The position numbers and the translations under genes were made by a program. The notes beneath the pieces were generated by a model that was not told the DNA's origin, made no database searches, and saw nothing but the letters and a program-made list of their open reading frames with translations. Shown piece by piece: positions 5,425 through 6,767 of a stretch of DNA of 6,767 nt. Numbering within the stretch: the first letter of the stretch is position 1; each line of letters starts with the position of its first letter. The DNA is from Lachnoclostridium phytofermentans (GTDB lineage Bacteria; Bacillota; Clostridia; Lachnospirales; Lachnospiraceae): positions 3,249 through 10,015 of the forward strand of contig DPVV01000006.1 of assembly GCA_003526525.1 (NCBI GenBank), given 5' to 3'.

Positions 5425-6767
5425 TTAATCCCTTAACGTTGCGTATTGCATAATATTTTCCTGACTTGCTTCTTCAATAGATAGCTCTCCTGTTTTCTTG
5501 CCTTCACACATCACAACAACACGATCACTCATACGAAGAATTTCAGTTAATTCCGAAGAAATCATTATGATTGATTTTCCTTCTTTAATTAACTCATTCA
5601 TCAAGGTGTATATTTCACTTTTTGCACCAACATCAATTCCTCTTGTCGGTTCATCAAAGATTATGATATCGCTATTTCTGATTAACCATTTTGCAATAAC
5701 AACCTTTTGCTGATTTCCACCGGAAAGGTTCTTAACATAGGTAGCTGCCGATGGAGTTTTTGTATTTAGTAGTTTAATATATTTTTCTGAGTCCTGCCTA
5801 ATTTTCTTATTCTTTAGAAAAATTCCTTTCGTATAGTGCTCTAGGGTAGCTAGAACAGAATTATCCGCAACTGACTTTTCTACTATAATTCCAAATCGTT
5901 TTCGATCTTCTGAAAGGTAACCGATACCATATTTAACCGCATCCATTGGAGAATTTATCGTTACCTGTTCACCTCTAACATAGATTTCACCACTATCTAT
6001 CTTATCTGCTCCAAAGATTGCTCTTGCAAGCTCTGTTCTTCCAGCTCCCATAAGTCCTGAGATACCAAGAATCTCTCCTTGTTTTAAATCAAAACTAACG
6101 TCTTTTACCATTCTACCTGCATTTAAATTCTTCACTGATAGAACGACCTTAGCATCCTCTTTTACATTACTAAACTGTTTTGGATCTTCATAGATAACAC
6201 GTCCAACCATCATATTAATAATATCAAATTTACAACATTCATTGGAAATTAACGTACCGACATATTCACCATCACGCATGATTGTTACGCGGTCTGTGAT
6301 TACCTTAATTTCATCCATACGATGAGATATGTATATTATAGCTATCCCTTTTTTCTTTAAATCTCTTATAACTTTAAATAATTCATTGATCTCTACTTCT
6401 GTTAAAGCAGCGGTTGGCTCATCAAAGATAATAACTCTTGCGTCTGTTGATATTGCTTTTGCTATTTCAACCATTTGCTGTTTTCCAACTGTAAGGTTAC
6501 CCATAATTTCTTTAGGATTAATTGAAATATTCAATTTATCAAACAATGCAAGTGCTTTCTCATTCATTTTATTGTCGTTGATAAAATAACCTTTCATATC
6601 TTCTCTGCCTATGAAAAGATTTTGCGCGACGGTTAAATGATTCATCATGTTCAACTCCTGGTGAACAATTGTAATACCTGCATCTTTTGCTTCCCGTGGA
6701 TTTTTAAATTCGATTTCTTTCCCGTCATAAAGAATCGCCCCTGAGTCTTTGCTATAAATTCCAGTTA
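5425..6767 (-). CDS. Sugar ABC transporter ATP-binding protein with two ABC domains (RbsA-like), 5' end outside window
   Basis: This protein hydrolyses ATP at the inner membrane face to drive sugar uptake through the neighbouring permease. The gene runs off the right edge. Two bases plus 37 codons precede the first alternative start (TTG 6654), and they encode TGIYSKDSGAILYDGKEI and then the Q-loop ITIVHQELN, so the frame clearly continues upstream. About 446 residues are visible; the family is usually near 500, so roughly 50, including the first Walker A, are missing. The first domain shows signature LTVGKQQ (6495-6475), Walker B VIIFDEP (6435-6415) and H-loop histidine (6324-6322). The second domain has the family's usual degenerate Walker A GLMGAGRTE (6057-6031, no lysine), the LSEDRKR motif, signature LSGGNQQK (5727-5704) and IIIFDEPTRGIDVG (5667-5626), with SSEL in place of an H-loop. 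The degenerate second site is normal for RbsA/MglA proteins. It heads the visible part of the operon. Confidence 0.93.
   Translation of the reverse strand, partial: TGIYSKDSGAILYDGKEIEFKNPREAKDAGITIVHQELNMMNHLTVAQNLFIGREDMKGYFINDNKMNEKALALFDKLNISINPKEIMGNLTVGKQQMVEIAKAISTDARVIIFDEPTAALTEVEINELFKVIRDLKKKGIAIIYISHRMDEIKVITDRVTIMRDGEYVGTLISNECCKFDIINMMVGRVIYEDPKQFSNVKEDAKVVLSVKNLNAGRMVKDVSFDLKQGEILGISGLMGAGRTELARAIFGADKIDSGEIYVRGEQVTINSPMDAVKYGIGYLSEDRKRFGIIVEKSVADNSVLATLEHYTKGIFLKNKKIRQDSEKYIKLLNTKTPSAATYVKNLSGGNQQKVVIAKWLIRNSDIIIFDEPTRGIDVGAKSEIYTLMNELIKEGKSIIMISSELTEILRMSDRVVVMCEGKKTGELSIEEASQENIMQYATLRD

Noticed and set aside
6031..6057. Missing Walker A lysine in the second ATPase domain as a defect
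   Set aside because: A degenerate GRTE site in the second domain is normal for RbsA/MglA-type proteins.
6652..6654. TTG at 6654 as start of the ATPase gene
   Set aside because: The frame continues upstream to the window edge and encodes recognisable RbsA sequence, including the Q-loop, so the gene is cut by the window and not short.

Overview
The window reads as chromosomal DNA of a low-GC Gram-positive bacterium, most likely a clostridial (Lachnospiraceae-type) species. This is inferred from AT-rich intergenic DNA, strong GGAGG-type ribosome binding sites, a lipoprotein signal on the binding protein, and the pairing of a ribose-type ABC sugar importer with secreted BspA-like leucine-rich repeat (LRR) proteins. 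No marker gene fixes the species. All genes lie on the minus strand, so transcription runs from the right edge to the left.

Right part (6767 to 3242): a CUT2-family (RbsACB-type) sugar ABC importer in the order ATPase, permease, binding protein. The ATPase gene is cut by the window edge and lacks its first Walker A motif. The permease follows after 14 bases. The lipoprotein binding protein follows after 111 bases that hold two small hairpins. A 12-bp perfect stem-loop 28 bases after the binding-protein stop probably ends the transcript. The binding protein captures a sugar outside the cell, the permease carries it across the membrane, and the duplicated ATPase powers transport. The substrate cannot be read from the sequence.

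Middle gap (2911 to 3241): it holds the terminator, then a patch of about 120 bp with 47.5% GC and no convincing gene, then about 120 very AT-rich bases (15-23% GC) that probably contain the promoter of the LRR genes. The GC-rich patch stands out sharply from its flanks and is the best candidate for an undescribed dispersed repeat or small RNA.

Left part (2910 to 9): two paralogous secreted LRR proteins 22 bases apart, evidently one transcription unit. Both are built from a module with the pattern N-x-x-x-x-x-x-x-G-V-L-Y-(S/N)-K-x-K-x-x-L-x-x-Y-P, set between BspA-type LRR strands. The first (671 residues) is intact. The second has a good ribosome binding site, start codon and signal peptide, but an in-frame TAG follows directly after the predicted signal peptide. 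The exported protein is therefore probably lost, and any product would have to restart from an ATG two codons later without its signal.

I found no CRISPR array, tRNA, rRNA, insertion sequence or phage gene.
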